Below are positions 31,101 through 41,985 of a DNA stretch of 64,000 bases, piece after piece; within the stretch, counting starts at the first letter, position 1; every line of letters starts with the position of its first letter. The stretch spans positions 1,798,001 through 1,862,000 of the forward strand of contig NC_089190.1 of the NCBI RefSeq assembly GCF_947507565.1, given 5' to 3'. The notes beneath the pieces were generated by a model. It ran no database searches, was not told the origin of the DNA, and saw only the letters and a list, made by a program, of their open reading frames with translations. This DNA comes from Oscarella lobularis. Taxonomy: Eukaryota; Porifera; Homoscleromorpha; Homosclerophorida; Oscarellidae. A program made the translations under genes and the position numbers.

Positions 31101-33775
31101 TCGCGCCGTAATGAAATCTCGTTTTCCGCCCAGTCCTCTCACCGTGCCGCACTCCGCCGTCGCTCTACACCGCTCCTCGACGCTCTCCATGGCTCCGGCG
31201 GGTCACCACTCTCCCTATCAGTCCAATCGAGCTTTCACTCATTACACCCAGGACAATCTCTCGCTTAGATCTTTCGCTTATAATCCGAACGATCGACCGC
31301 GTCGCATTTCCACGGTACCGCAGGAGTTGTCCGCGCGACGTTCCCCGTCGCCGTTGCTACAGAGACGTCGACCGAAGACGAAATCTTATCAACGAAGCAT
31401 TTCGCCGCCGCCGCTGACGACGACGGCGACGATATCAGGAAGAGACGCCTCTTCGACTACTCTCGTCGAGGGCGTAGTTCGCCAATCGGGCATGGAAATG
31501 AAAGACGAGAGAGAGGGATCTTTGAAGGGACTCAGTGCGAGTCGAATTCTTCGTCTCAACGACAACGATACTTCAGATGACGACGACGACGATAATCAGC
31601 CGCTGATGATGACCCCAAAGAACACTCCTATGCCTGTGCCGTCATTGGCAGTAGATCTAGCGTCGCCGGTGCAGCCAGGAATGCCGTCCGGCGGCGTTTC
31701 CTTGACGGCGACCGACATGCGGTTGGCCACGCGCGGTCCCGATATCATTATCAATCCGCCGTTGTCGCCGAATCGACTTGAGTCGAAGAAGATGCCGACG
31801 TTTTTGCGTGATCCGCAGTGAGAAGAAAGGAGAGTATGCTAATACGAGCGTGTATGTATTGTTTCTCTAGGATGTTTAGCGAGAAGAGTCTTGGGGGCAA
31901 CGTTCGTTTCATTGAACTGAAAGCCTCCTTTGTGATGTCAGATATCGGTTTCGATATCATTGGCGGACGCGGTTGGGGCGTATTCGTTTCGCGAATCAAC
32001 TGCGAGGAGCACGAGAAAGCGGGTCTAAAAATCGGCGACAAAATACTCGAAGTACTCACAAAAAACCGAACTAGCGAAAATTTATTTTGATTTAATTTTT
32101 TCTATTTAAGTTGAATGGAATTTCGTTGGAGAATGCGACGTACGAGAAGGCGTCGGCGACGTTGTCGTTTGCCACGTTCGGCGGCGGAGCGATGATGTCC
32201 GTCGAATACGACGAGACGACGTTTCGTCGTATGAACGCGAAGACGCGCGACGATTTCTACATTCAAGCTCTTTTCGACTACGCGCATCCGGAAGCGGGCG
32301 AGATGGCGTTTCGCGAAGGCGACGTGCTGCACGTGTATAATACGATGGAGGGAGACAAGACGGACGTGTGGGAAGCGGAGAGATGCAACGTCGGAGGAAA
32401 ATTGATGGGGGAGAAAGGATCGATTCCAAGCAAGACAAGGTAAAGAAAAAAAACAGATACTTTGTATGAGGGGGGGGGGGGGGGGGGGGGGATCTTCAGT
32501 AATAGCGAATCTTGAATTATTATCTTTTCTACCAGGGCTCGTCTCTTGCATGGACCTCAGCTAATGAAACGCAACTCGTCGTTTCCCCCGCCTCATCTCG
32601 TTGACGCTCTCAAGCGTCGAGGCAGTTCAACGTTCCATAAGCTCCGTACTCGATTCAAACCCGCATTCAGGCGATCGCCAAGCCACGACGCCGGCGGCGG
32701 CGGCGAGCCCTACTCCAGTCTCGAAGTGCCGCCGCCGTCGATCAACGATCTCGGATCGTCGACGAGCGTAGCTGGACCAGCGTCGACGATCTCATCCGAT
32801 TCGGCAGGAAGCCAAGTGCCCTATGAAAACGAGCCTGTGGTGCCGTCGGTGATGAGTGCCATGGCTTTGTTGGAGGGAACAACTACGCGAAATTTACCGA
32901 AAGACTCGCCCGCCGGATATCAGTATGTAGATAAAATTTCTTGTGAGTTTGGAACGTTGGGTCCGGGAGGGGAAGGGATTGTCATGGGACCCGTGTTTTT
33001 TAGATGATTTTTTACGGCCCGTTCTGCTCGTCGGTCCCCTGGCGTCGGTTCTCGTAAATCGGCTAAGCCAGGAAGATCCCATGAAGTATTGCAGTGCATT
33101 GCCAGGTAGAGACATAGATCAGGAACGTCGAGCTTAACCCAAAAGGTTTCCCTTCTCTATTGTTTAGAATTTATTGAGTCGTACGGCGAAGTGGAGAACG
33201 GGTTGAGAAATAAGACGATTATCTATTCGTCGCAGCGTAGCAAATACGGTGCCAGCTATTCGTGCATAACCGTTTCGGGAATTAAGCAGATTCGAGACGA
33301 GGTAAGACGCTGCACGCACAAACGCGCGACTTAGGAAAACCCCCCTCCTTGCACATAGAATCAGCACTGCTTACTGGACGTGGGTCCTGAATGCATAGGG
33401 CGACTAAAAGCAGCTGAGCTGCATCCAATTGTTATATTTCTTGCGCCCAAGTCAGAGAAAAAGCTTCGGTAAAGAGGCCTGTTTCTCAAGTGATTACCTC
33501 CTAATCGAGTTTTCCTAAAGATCCAGCTGCATGCAGTGTAATATTCCGTCTATCGAAGCGCGTGGCATGTACGAAGAAGCGAGGCATTTGTATCAGAAAT
33601 ATCGCGCTCAGTTCACAGGTGAATTCGGTTACCTTTTCCTTGCGCGTTTGTCTGAGATATTTTTTCTGTAGCCGAGGTGAGCTTAGGTAGTCTTATTGAA
33701 CGATGTCTCATGCGAGTGCGTGACGTCGTTCAAACGCAACAGAACAAAGTCGACTGGGTACCCGTTCCTGAGTGA
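28175..33775 (+). CDS. DLG5: CARD-coiled coil-PDZ-PDZ-SH3-GUK scaffold (DLG5-like MAGUK)
   Basis: The gene encodes a membrane-associated scaffold. Exon 1 gives a CARD/death-fold region (VRNWLRGELPRLLREIESLD...VELCLVRVFRQD). Exon 2 gives a long heptad-rich coiled coil over about 28900-29520. A PDZ follows at 30829-31110 (VGIVLENGLYIRRL...LVVGDRLIEMN). After a disordered Ser/Pro-rich stretch comes a second PDZ at 31900-32190 (GFDIIGGRGWGVFVSRI...IGDKILELNG). An SH3 lies at 32250-32430 (ALFDYAHPEAGEMAFREGD), then a basic hinge. The guanylate-kinase-like domain runs from 33000 (RPVLLVGPLASVLVNR) to VQTQQNKVDWVPVPE at the stop. The GUK P-loop lysine is missing, as in other MAGUKs, so it binds rather than phosphorylates. 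The C-terminus resembles DLG5 more than CARD11. Human DLG5 has four PDZs and only two are visible here. Start at 28175; an in-frame ATG at 28022 is possible. Confidence 0.85.
29725..30828 (+). other. Unusually long intron of the DLG5-like gene
   Basis: The coiled-coil gene part ends at 'atgcagcaag|gtgagag' and the PDZ exon starts at 30829, joining as QQ-DDSQTSR with the frame kept. At about 1.1 kb this intron is roughly twenty times the local norm. A 118-codon open frame at 30304-30660 lies inside but shows no domain. It may hold an enhancer or an unrecognised small exon; I see no direct sign of either. Confidence 0.5.
32470..32491 (+). repeat. Run of 22 G
   Basis: An uninterrupted 22-base guanine run lies in the intron between the SH3 exon and the hinge exon of the DLG5-like gene, on the transcribed-sense strand. 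Its exact length may be a sequencing or assembly estimate. Confidence 0.8.
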
Positions 33776-33853
33776 ACGGGATGATGATTTTATTTGATAG
33801 CAAGATCATTTATTTCTCTCTATAAAAATTGCAATTCTTGGTCAAAGGGTTCT

Positions 33854-35345
33854 TCACGAGGGTATCCACGACTGTCCGTGACTGTCCGGCTTACGGTGGA
33901 CTGTGTCCCACGTCCACATTTCGTCGCCGGCCTCGTATGGCGTCAAGGGTAAGTCGTACGGTAAGTCCAACCGAATTTCGTCGGAATCTGGAAATAGCAG
34001 CACCCCCATCTCGTAGGACCGGATCATAAGCTGGGTCTCCTTCTTCTCAAAAGCACCCCACGCCGCCTTAGACAGATTAGCACTAGGGGGGAGGGGGAAT
34101 ACGGTCAGCCCTCTATACATTTGAACGAACTACGATTTTTCTATAGATATACCTTGTCAGCAGAACCCAAGCAAAGCTCGCTTTATCCGGACTGACCCTC
34201 GCATATGTTTTTATGTGAGGTGAAGCCCGGGTTCGGCCCGTCTTCTCCGCCTTCCACTGGTACACCATCTGCCTCAAGTACTGCTGTTTCAGCGCTGTCT
34301 TTGAACTGTATGGCAGTGATCCACCCGCGGGATATCCTTCGAGACTCTGCCTCACGTTTTCAACGGAGGGAAAAACGAGCTTAAGACTTGGCCGACGTAA
34401 TGGCTGCAGTGAAGAAGTAGACGCAAGGCTTACAAGAAACTCGCCTGTCAGCCAACGACTTGCCTCGGGTCCAAGGGACCCGATACTTGAAAACTGAGCC
34501 AAGACGTCCCAATCGGTTGTGACGTGCTCAAATCGACGTTTGCTCAGTTCGCGCCGGAGTTTCATGTGGCCCCACGCGTTCATGGCATTGCCCACATGTC
34601 GTCCTGGAACCGAGGCAACAATGCGAGCGTCGCATGCACTCATGTCGTGTTGCCCAATCAGCGTCTTCCACTCGTCGAGTCCTGGATTCCGATAGGCGGT
34701 CAAGTAGGCGAGCAGATCATTTTGAAATTGACTTGATTTAGGATTCGGATTTGGCGGAAATACGGGGCTCGTCCAGACGCCCTGAGTCTTGTGACGCCAG
34801 TCCCGCGCAATCAGATTGGCCGTATGCACGACGACGCGCAGACCGCGATCGTACAACAGTAGCATCATTTTCGTATGGTGCGTCCCGAAGGGCGTGTCCA
34901 AGCGCGCCTGCACGAGACTCACGTTACGGTGCGCTCGCGCCGCGCGCTCCAATTCTGCTTTGCCGACGCCTTTTTCGCCGTGGACGAGAAGAATCGGCGT
35001 CGTCGCTCGTTTATTCGCCGGATATTGCTCGACGAGCCAAGCGACGTCGAACATGTAATTGAATTGGGCCGATTGGACGAGATTTCCGTCGAAACAGCCG
35101 AGAATTTCGTCGATGCTCGTCGCCGTGCGCGGTTCGTTGTACGAATCGGCTATTCCGTTGGCCGCGGTAAGGCGGAATGCGTTTGGGAGCGTTCGTTTTT
35201 TGTTTGGCCGCTTCGGCGGCGATGGGCTCCCCCGGGAAGCGGCCAAGTGTCGATACTGGGCGCAGTGAGACATCGTCGACTCTTTGCAGTCGATACCCTG
35301 GGGACACGTTGGCCTATCGTCCGAATTCGCACTGCTGCGCTTCAT
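33854..35345 (-). CDS. TDP1: Tyrosyl-DNA phosphodiesterase 1 with N-terminal PBZ-like zinc finger
   Basis: This nuclear phospholipase-D-family DNA-repair enzyme removes topoisomerase I peptides from DNA 3' ends. The first HKD motif is GTHHTKMMLLLYDRGLRVVVHTANLI. The second is SPHIKTYARV...LLTSANLSKAAWG, with the single intron (about 34084-34153) interrupting the last motif. Other family blocks are FNYMFDVAWLVEQYP and DWRHKTQGVW. The protein is about 470 residues against 608 in human, because the N-terminal region is short. That region (residues about 9-33) has R-x2-C-x-Q-G-x2-C-x6-H-x3-Y-x-H, which fits the PBZ (poly-ADP-ribose-binding) consensus except that Gln replaces the aromatic residue. 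Start at 35345 (MKRSSANSDD). An upstream in-frame ATG at 35444 would add an unlikely extension. The gene is convergent with the DLG5-like gene (78 bp apart) and lies 101 bp downstream of the lyase gene on the same strand. Confidence 0.95.
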
Positions 35346-35446
35346 TGTAGGCAAGCTGATACGGGACGGTCTCGTACGCGTACGCGTAGGCTGGAAAAAG
35401 CGGAAGTTTACACGCAACGGTAGTAAAAAAAAGAAATCAGACAAGA

Positions 35447-36457
35447 CTACTGAACCTGGTCCAAAGTTTTGGGACTAAACATCGGTATCCCCAATCTCCT
35501 ACAAAAATCCTCCATCATATTATAAGCAAATTCAATCTTTGTCAATTCCTCCTCGATGGGCTCAACATCGTGGATGCGACATGCGGGAGTGATGGGCAGC
35601 CCATAGAAACGATTCAAATAGATCTTCGCAGATCTCGGATAGGTTTGCCTAATGACATTATCAGCGACTCCAAGAAAGTGCTGCACAGTCTTTGCTTTCT
35701 CATCACGATAATTCTCGCACAGCCACGCGTGCATCCACGGATAAAAATTCGCTGATATCCCACTGAAACCACAGCCACCGTGATCAAGACAATCTTTGAT
35801 CAAGTATGCCTTGGCAGTGTACATGCTGAAGGCGTGGTTCAGGGGTGCGGCAGCGCTAGCAGCTGCTTCGATTTTTGCGGTCAATTGATTTCGATTCGGG
35901 CTACCGTCTTTGTGAAAATAGAAGCGTCCAGATGATACGGCCCACTGAAGCATCTTTGGCGTGAGAAGACGCAGATAGGGCACGGGACTTTCGTAGAAAC
36001 CCAACGGAATGTCGCCGGTGAGCGAAAGAAGTTTTCCGGCGTTTTCGAGCCATTTTTCGTCGCTTTCGTCTTTCCCGGCGAGCTGATTCGTCACTATGAC
36101 TACGGCGTCGACGCGTTTCGCCATTTCGCGCATGAATTCGGCCTGCTTTTCGATTGGGCCGCCGAACGTCCCGGACGCGACGACGGGAACGCGTCCGGCG
36201 ACGCGCTCGTGAACTCGCGACGCGATTGCAAGGCGTTCGTCGTTTGTGAGCTGATAGAACTCGCTCGAGAGGCAAACGGAAAAGATTCCGGCGCTGCCTG
36301 ACTTGACGTACCACTCTGCTAGAGAATCGACCATTTCCCAATCGACCGTCTTCGCCCCGTCTTTGAAGGGAGTTATCATTGTAGGCCAAACGCCTCGCAT
36401 GCCTTTGGACAGCCGATCGAATGCTGTGGACATCGAACGAGAGAGAATAGAGGTCAT
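35447..36457 (-). CDS. Dihydrodipicolinate synthase / N-acetylneuraminate lyase family aldolase
   Basis: This single-exon frame of 336 codons has the TIM-barrel class I aldolase layout. It has an N-terminal MRGVWPTMITPFKDG, a substrate-loop equivalent SVCLSSEFYQLTNDER (in place of the usual GTTGE), a catalytic-tyrosine region PLGFYESPVPY, and a Schiff-base lysine candidate in YFHKDGSPNR. The C-terminus is helical. The family includes DapA, NanA, HOGA1 and several sugar-acid aldolases. The altered GTTGE loop means the substrate cannot be assigned. The lack of introns sets it apart from its neighbours and could reflect retroposition or transfer from bacteria. CpG-rich codon use is like nearby genes, so any transfer is old. 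ATG candidates are 36457 and, 24 bases in, the second Met. It is divergent from NCAPD2, with 91 bp between starts. Confidence 0.85.
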   Translation of the reverse strand: MTSILSRSMSTAFDRLSKGMRGVWPTMITPFKDGAKTVDWEMVDSLAEWYVKSGSAGIFSVCLSSEFYQLTNDERLAIASRVHERVAGRVPVVASGTFGGPIEKQAEFMREMAKRVDAVVIVTNQLAGKDESDEKWLENAGKLLSLTGDIPLGFYESPVPYLRLLTPKMLQWAVSSGRFYFHKDGSPNRNQLTAKIEAAASAAAPLNHAFSMYTAKAYLIKDCLDHGGCGFSGISANFYPWMHAWLCENYRDEKAKTVQHFLGVADNVIRQTYPRSAKIYLNRFYGLPITPACRIHDVEPIEEELTKIEFAYNMMEDFCRRLGIPMFSPKTLDQVQ

Positions 36458-36548
36458 CTTGTCACGTGCCTATGTAAACAAACTTCATCACGTGTGAATT
36501 CTTCCTTGATATCAAAGGCTATTTGAAATCTTCAACCTCTGAGAGAAA

Positions 36549-39500
36549 ATGTCGCAGGATTTTGTCATTCCTGTCTCGCGAGACGATCTGCTGGTCGAAT
36601 CGCGCTCAGCATATTACGTTCGAAGGATGCATTTGCCGTCAGCGATCGCAGCGCGTCTAGAAGGCAAGAAAAACGACTATCCGGGTCGCGCGGGTTACGA
36701 TTTCTCTTTAGAAGCAAACGAAGCGTTATCTAGCGCCGGATATCTGTCGATAACGGCCCATTTCGACACCCTCTTTAGCGCCCTCAGGCAAGCAAACGCC
36801 CGAATCGGCGGGAAAACTTATTCGAAATCGCGTATGTAGTCATTTTGCGGAATTGGACCAGCCGACAAAAAGAAAGGCGTGGAAAACGACGATAAAATGT
36901 GAATTCAAGATCCTACCTAAGGAAGTCATAATTTTTGGGAGTTTTTTTTCAGGGCTCGAGTCTCTGTGCAGTTCCTTGGGTGCTATGCTGGATCAAGGGG
37001 ATATGAGCTATCAGGAGAAGAAGAGACACTGCACAGCTATCAAGGCGAGGAGAAAAAAGAATATGGAAATGAGAATAATAGCCTAACCTAATATATGCAC
37101 GTAGATGCTTTGTTATCTGACGACTCAATTTATTGAGACATTTATGAAGCCGGCGAGCATGACAATTGCAACTCAGAAAAAGAGAGTAAGAGCCTGCGGC
37201 CGGAGAAACGTTACAAACTGTTATTGAATATTTTCTAGGGTCGGAAAACGACGACCAATGGGGGGAACGCCGCTTCGTGGGATGAAGCGCGCGATCGCGG
37301 ACTTCACTGCATTGAACAGATGCTCGAAATGGATCTGAAGCGATTGTGGGATCCGCCTATTCTCGAGGAAAATTTTGTCACGTGCGTCATACAGAGATGC
37401 TTATGAAATTTGAGCAGCCTGCAGGATTTTCTTTCTGTAGGTGCGTCACTTCCTGCTGCTACAAACTGTTAGAAAATTCGGAGACCGTGCGAAAGAGAGG
37501 AGCAAAGGAGCACATTTTTCATATTTTGGGCATTGCTATCAGCAAATGCAATCATTGCATGGGTAATAGCTGAAAATTGATTCGTTTTAACTATTTATTC
37601 GTATCTTTTAGGAGCTACATTGAAGATTATTCAACTATTGCAAGACTTTGAACACCTCTGCATCCCATTGGCTGAAGCCGTTGAGTACTTCGGACGGCAG
37701 CTCGAAGCCAAGACCATTGTTGTAGAACTCATAAGGTAAGAAGAGCGCTGTGGCACCTAACCTATTAACAGATCTATTTTTGGGGGTTCTTTATAGGGAA
37801 ATCGGTAGTCTTGATCCCCAAGACATGTCGCGTGATACGAGTGGCACGCGTGCATTGGCCACTTTTGTAGCGGAGATTGGAGAGCGTCTTCCGGATATCG
37901 TTTTGTCGATCATTAGTTCACTGCTGCCTCATTTGGATGGAGAGGTCGGTTCTCTAGCGCGTAACCAGCATTGAATCACTGTTCTTTTAGAACTACTCTT
38001 TGAGGAATTCTGTCCTTGTTACAATTGGAGCGATTGTCGCTCAAGTTTTAAGTGAGCCGTCCGTAGACGACGTCGCTAAGGCAACCCGAGACGAATTTCT
38101 CGACAAATTGATGGCAATATCTCCTCCTATCTTTTAATTGACTGCTCATCGTCATTTTTTAGGAACACATTTATGACGTCAACGCGTTTGTTCGCAGCAA
38201 ATGTCTTCAAGTCTGGCTAAACTTGTTCAAGAAACAGGTTTGTTTGACGCATAATCATTATAGCTGCATAGTAGAGCCCCCATATCTTCACCTCTAGGCC
38301 ATTCCCTTGGCAACGCAGCAGTGTCTTGTTCCAAAAATAGTCGATCGACTTCAAGACAAATCGAGCAACGTTCGAAAATACTCCATCCAATTCCTGACCA
38401 CCTTTCTCTGCGGCAATCCTTTTGCTCACAAAGTTAGCTCAATCGAATTATCAATTCCTAGCTCGTTGAGAAGTTTCAATCCGTAGTTGTCGTACGAACA
38501 AGTGAAGAAAGATCTCGAAGAGGCGCAGAACATTTTGACGTCATTGACAGCCCAACCAGAAGATTCCGAGAAGGAGAATGAAACTGATAGTGAAGAGAAT
38601 AGCCCGGAATTAATACCGAGCGAGAATACGGATCAGATTGCAAAGCAGCGTCAACTTGTGACGTATTTAAAAGTATCGTTTATCGGTATTTTTCTCTCGC
38701 TTGAAAATCTTACCCTCGTTTCTAGGATACTCTTAATTTCATTCTGAACGTCGAAAAGGCGGTGCCGACCGTGAGTTTCTTGTTGAACTCCAAAACGGTC
38801 ACCGACATTCTCGAAGCGATGAATTTCTTCATCACTTGCCACGAATTCGGCATAGAAGCGGCGAAAATTGGCGTTCGAAAAATGATCGTTCTCGTCTGGT
38901 CGAAAGAGACAGCCGTCAAGGAAGCGGTAGCAAACGCGTTCAAGAGACTCTATCTTACGAATAAAAGCCCAAGGTGAGTGCAATGTTTTCGTGGTGGGAC
39001 GTTGACGAGAGTTGGTTTCTCTTAGTTCTGCTGCTCATCAGTTGATGTCTCTCACGGAGAACTTGACCGTTGGAGAAATGAAAGCGTTGGAGGAGCTCGT
39101 ACGACTTCTCGTCGCGTCGAAAGATATTTCGCGAGACGTCGTGCAGCAGCTTTGGAAGACATTTGCATCGAGAGTGAGACAGATAGAATGCATTGCATTC
39201 ACCTCTATTTATTTGTGTAATAGACCGAGTCCTCTGTGCGACGACGAGGAGCGATTATTCTACTGGGAATGGCTGCGAGGTAATCAGAAAGGTATTATTT
39301 AACAGTGAGACTTTTTTTGAGTTGGTTTTGATAGTGCTGAGGCTGACGTTGTGAAGAGCAATTTGGACGTTGTCGTTTCCAGTGGCTTTGAGAAGGATTT
39401 GGAAATTGCCAAATATTCCTGCATAGCTCTGGAGAAAATCGCGTCACTGAAAAAGGTGGGTCTTCTTCCTTTACGCGATGCTAGTGGATCTCATGGTGTA

Positions 39501-41855
39501 ATCCTAGACCGAATTGCCGTTGAGATTTCCGTCGAGACATTTTCTATTCGAAAAATTGACGCACGTTCTTCTGGAGAGCTTTGAGAATGAAAAAGCCAAA
39601 GATTGGGCGGCCTTCGGATGCCACGCAATCAAGACAATATACAAACTGTGCGAGCAACCGGATCAGTTGTGCGGCAATTTGCTAAAGGCGATGGTCAAGA
39701 AGATGATAGAATCGGGCGAGGAGGAGAACGAGAACGACAAAGAAGTCGAAGGGGAGAACACAGGTAAAAGAAGATCTTTTATTTTTTATTTTATTTTTTA
39801 CTGTATTTTAGTATCTGATGCGATAGACGTCGGCGAACCGCTGGCTCAGTCAACCCAAGGTAGAAAAAGAAAAAGATTCGGATTATGTTTTTAATCCTTT
39901 TACTAAGATCCTTCTTGTGATTGTGCCACTCCTCCTCCTCCTCCTCCTCTTCTTTGCTCGTCTTTGATTATGACTCGCTTCTTGGCAATCGCTGGTCAAA
40001 TTGGCGTGTCCGAGCTCGTTCACGTCGACACGGCTATCGCTCGTGAAATCAAACGTCGAACTAGTGCGAGATTGTCTGTAAAGGAGAAAACGCCGTCTCG
40101 GTCGACGACGGCTTCAAAGAGGAGATCGAGTCAAATGGTACGTATAGGAAGTAGATACTACTAAACAAGGAATTCGATTCTTTGCTAGGCGTCTATTGAG
40201 TCTGAGATGGGTATGGATCAAGCGGCTGTCGAAGATCAGGAGGCGGAAATGCTCAGGCAAATATGCGAATCGGAAATAGTGACAGGTAAAGAGAAACTTT
40301 AAAATATTTGAATGATTATTTTCATTTCTAAAAGGTTCTGGACTATTGGGCGTTCTTCGTCCGTTCGTTATCTCGATTTGCGGCCAACCGAGTCGCTTTC
40401 CGGACCGTAGACTTCAAGCTGCCGCTGCAATGACACTGGGCAAGTTCATGTTGGTCAGGTAAGAGAATCTTTGATTTTATTTAGACTGGAGTCTACTATG
40501 GGGTCTGCCTTTTTTAGCTCGGAGTTTTGCGCGTCGCATCTCCAGCTGTTCTTCACGATTCTCCAAAAGTCGAGCGATCCGACGGTTCGAACCAATTCCA
40601 TGATCGCTGTCAGCGACTTGGCCATTCGATTTCCGAATCTAATCGAACCGTGGACGCCTCATCTCTACTCGAGGTGAAAAGAAAAAGAAAAAAAGGGACT
40701 TCTCGCACTAAAAGAGTCGTCTTTAGACTGAAGGACGATTCGGTTCAAGTACGAAAAACGACGATGCTTGTACTATCCCGACTCATTCTCAACGACATGA
40801 TAAAAGTCAAAGTAAGAAAGTAGAAAATCTTGAGCTATTCTCGCCATAAATTCATCTAGGGACAAATCAGCGAAATAGCCTTCTGTCTTGAAGACGAAAA
40901 TCCAGCCATACGTAAATTAGCCAAGCTCTTTTTTCACGATTTATCGCAAAAGGCAATACTAACCTCTCGCTAATCACAGGGACCCTCCTTTATTGATTCA
41001 TCTTTCTTCTAGGGAAACGCTCTCTATAACGTTCTTCCTGACATCATAAGTCACTTGTCTGACCCAGACCATCCAACCTCGCAATCCAAATATTCTTCCA
41101 TCATGAAATACCTCATATCGTTCATACAAAAGGAGCGCCAATCGGAAACGCTGATTGAAAAGCTGTGTCATCGCTTCAAGACGACGCAGTATGGAGGAGT
41201 ATTTTTTAATTGATTTATTGAATTTTTTTGTCGTGCTAGGACGGACCGTCAGGCGTGCGATTTGTCGCTTTGCTTGGCTCAGTTGTCGTTTAGCGAAAAG
41301 GGCTTGCGAAAGCTCCAAGAGAACATTCCCTGCTACCAGGAATACCTTCGCGTCGAGGAAGTCTATACGAATTTTATGTCGATGTTGAACAAAGCGAAGA
41401 AGTTTGCTAAACAAGATTCTAAGGTGGGTACAGTGATAAGGCTTTTGGTGAGTCTAACGTGAACGTTTAGGCACTCATTGACGAACTCGAGTCTCGAATG
41501 GACGAGATTCACGCCAAGGGAGTCGAGCAAGATGAAACGGCGCAGAAGGCCGCGCAGGCGTCAAAAAAAGCGACGAAAAGAAAGAAAGGTAAGATATCTG
41601 AGTTGAGGTACCAAGAGCTCGGTTTTACTTTTCACGGTGGGGGGAGAAGCTGATAGAAAGCCGAAAGACTTTTGTCCGGACGACGGAGACGATGACGATT
41701 TTGAGCGAGGGCCGGTGAGAAGAAAGGCGCCAAAGCCGAGAAAAAATCGCAGGGTTCTAAAAGAAATCGACGAGGCTGACTTTTCCGACTTGGAATTATT
41801 TGAATTGAGCGACGATGAAGAGAACGCGGAAAACTTACACCCCAAGGTACACTAG
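36549..41855 (+). CDS. NCAPD2: Condensin complex subunit 1 (CAP-D2)
   Basis: This is the HEAT-repeat subunit of condensin I, which compacts mitotic chromosomes. It is a gene of more than 20 exons matching CAP-D2 along its length. Landmarks are FVIPVSRDDLL and ITAHFDTLFSALR at the N-terminus, CVTSCCYKLLEN, KIIQLLQDFEHL, REIGSLDPQDMSRDTSGTRALATFVAEIGERLP and DVNAFVRSKCLQVW. Further on are FGIEAAKIGVRKMIVLVWSKE, RRLQAAAAMTLGKFM and the highly conserved SDLAIRFPNLIEPWTPHLYSRL...DSVQVRKTTMLVLSRLILNDM. It continues through LPDIISHLSD and LIEKLCHRFKTTQTDRQACDLSLCLAQL, then a Lys-rich and acidic tail with FSDLELFELSDDEE. Introns are mostly 45-70 bp. The stop at 41853-41855 assumes no further intron after NLHPK. 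PEX10 begins 130 bp later. Confidence 0.93.
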
Positions 41856-41985
41856 CGGAAGTTGTCTAAGTGTTCCCCATATTGTGTCCCTGAATCGTTT
41901 TATTTTATTTGTTTGTGTGGCTCTGTTGAACGTTTTGACAGTAAAGTTGGCCTACTTAGCGATAGCGCGCGTCTTTCCTCTCACG

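Noticed and set aside
34875-35423. Plus-strand 182-codon frame
   Set aside because: It lies opposite the catalytic exon of TDP1 and has no domain of its own.
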